Assembly: GCA_026419775.2 (NCBI GenBank)
Contig: JAOPGA020001411.1
Coordinates: 1 to 54,009, forward strand
Direction of reading: 5' to 3'
Source of the DNA: Acrasis kona
Lineage: Eukaryota > Heterolobosea > Eutetramitea > Acrasida > Acrasidae
DNA length: 54,009 bases
The notes beneath the pieces are model-generated. The model saw nothing but the letters and a program-made list of their open reading frames with translations. It ran no database searches and was not told the DNA's origin. This document shows positions 53,036 to 54,009 of this stretch, one piece after another; the stretch's first letter is position 1, and the number at the start of each line of letters is the position of its first letter. A program made the position numbers and the translations under genes.

Positions 53036-54009
53036 TTACCAACATTTCTTCAAAATGCCACCATGATCTTTTACAAGCTTCGTCTTCTTTTTGGATTGAT
53101 ACATTCGTGCGATTTTTTGTACCAATTTCTCACTAATTTGTACAGCTGATCCCACTCGAGCATATTTGCTTCGTATTCCTAATGTTGTAGGCATAGTGAA
53201 ATGTACATCCTCTTTCCCTCTCCAAGCCATTTCTATAATCCCATCACATTCATTTAAACATGATGCAACTTTGTATGATGAGACACAAAACTCTCCATGT
53301 TTTCCATCAAATCCCTGTGCTCTGGAGGCTAATTTGCCAGTTTTCCAAAATATTGGGGCATAAATTCCAAACACCCATTTTTGTTTATCGTTGTCTACGT
53401 GAGGTGCTGAAACGTAATTAAAAGAGACAAATAAATTTGATGCAAATGGTCTTTTACACTTGCCAAACTGTAGTTGCGATATAGAAGGAACGTTGGCGAT
53501 TTTCGCATCCGTAACAACTGACTGGAACATAGATGGGGCAAGTGACTCAAAATACTTGCGATAAATTCCTTCCACCCATACAAGGTTTCTTTGTTCCTTT
53601 TCCCATACTTCTCTACGTTTGGTATTTTTATAAATAATTCCTTTTGGTGCGTATCTACCTAAATAGAATCCTTTTTCATATGCTGCTCGATATCCGTATG
53701 CGTAGCAAGTGCCCCTACTGCCTGCTCTTTTGTAGGCACCATTGCTTCGGTTGACGTTCAAATTCTGTTTGGATTTAACAAAGTACATCATCAGCCTCTC
53801 TATATCATTATACTTTGTTTGGTTTTCCTCCAACTCTTTAAATGTTGTAAATCGGACAATGTAGCAAGGCTCTCTAGTAGTTTTGTCAACAATTATAACG
53901 GTATTCTTATTAAGGCGTAGCCATCCGTTGAAATTTGATGTCGACTTATCACAACCACACTTACATGTTACTCCAGATTTGGTATCATGAGGAAATACAT
54001 CATTTGGTA
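53036..54009 (-). CDS. 2-oxoglutarate/Fe(II) oxygenase of TET/JBP type (5' end beyond window)
   Basis: The reverse frame is open from the window edge (54009) to a stop at 53036, so the gene is partial. The N-terminal part seen has a Cys cluster (CKCGCDKS). The catalytic part has SFNYVSAPHVDNDKQKW with the H-x-D iron ligands, FGIYAPIFWKTGK, HGEFCV, CDGIIEMAWRGKEDVHFTMP with the distal His, and an Arg soon after that could bind 2-oxoglutarate. This order fits the TET/JBP branch of DNA base oxygenases, versions of which are carried in many copies by fungi, partly tied to KDZ transposons. The assignment is from motifs only; another oxygenase family is possible. If correct it oxidises 5-methylcytosine or thymine in DNA. 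Confidence 0.5.
   Translation of the reverse strand, partial: PNDVFPHDTKSGVTCKCGCDKSTSNFNGWLRLNKNTVIIVDKTTREPCYIVRFTTFKELEENQTKYNDIERLMMYFVKSKQNLNVNRSNGAYKRAGSRGTCYAYGYRAAYEKGFYLGRYAPKGIIYKNTKRREVWEKEQRNLVWVEGIYRKYFESLAPSMFQSVVTDAKIANVPSISQLQFGKCKRPFASNLFVSFNYVSAPHVDNDKQKWVFGIYAPIFWKTGKLASRAQGFDGKHGEFCVSSYKVASCLNECDGIIEMAWRGKEDVHFTMPTTLGIRSKYARVGSAVQISEKLVQKIARMYQSKKKTKLVKDHGGILKKCW

Overview
The window is nuclear DNA of a unicellular eukaryote. It is gene-dense, uses the standard code (TAA, TAG and TGA all end genes), and nearly every multi-exon gene is cut by very short GT-AG introns of about 36-45 bases, often with a CTAAC-like branch site. The gene set (mitochondrial Rieske protein, RPA32, casein kinase 1, a Doa10/MARCH6-type ligase, purple acid phosphatases, a kinesin relative, Crinkler-type NTPases, a possible TET/JBP oxygenase) fits a free-living amoeboid protist. 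A heterolobosean is my best guess, but I cannot prove it.

Layout. 0.1-7 kb is an accessory island with two Crinkler/RHS-type NTPase genes. 7.4-37.4 kb is ordinary core genome: a degenerate kinesin, a TRAF-type zinc-finger protein with an AT hook, a CorA-type Mg2+ transporter, a GCK-like small protein, a large coiled-coil protein, a secreted RidA, the Rieske protein, a membrane-anchored phosphatase, a macro-domain relic, a YdjM-like membrane protein, RPA32, a secreted purple acid phosphatase, a membrane coiled-coil protein, a CCR4-like nuclease, CK1 and a 2068-residue NT-C2/coiled-coil/dilute-domain protein. 37.4-45.1 kb is a second accessory region. Its right half is a mosaic of gene pieces (Rab, Crinkler, Harbinger transposase, a tRNA-Gly-like sequence, an intronless piece of a membrane-protein gene, a Crinkler C-terminal module, two opposed pieces of a phosphatase gene, a WNK kinase piece, a tyrosine recombinase piece). 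45.1-50.4 kb is core again: a tail-anchored protein, Doa10/MARCH6, a secreted protein and a multi-span membrane protein. 50.4-54 kb is poorly recognisable and ends in a 5'-truncated TET/JBP-like 2-oxoglutarate oxygenase, with a long perfect hairpin nearby.

The most unusual signal is in the Crinkler-type genes. Their variable C-terminal modules (SAM-like or ubiquitin-like) are each preceded by almost the same 44-45 base intron, always in phase 1 and usually followed by a Gly-rich hinge. Three of the four copies read as identical over 45 bases although the modules next to them are unrelated. One module is a symmetric 1-1 exon flanked by two copies. This looks like a cassette system in which a conserved intron marks the joint where C-terminal modules are exchanged, or like a recently spread introner. 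Exon boundaries below were derived by hand from splice motifs and frame continuity; lengths of all reported spliced genes were checked to be multiples of three where exons are listed.
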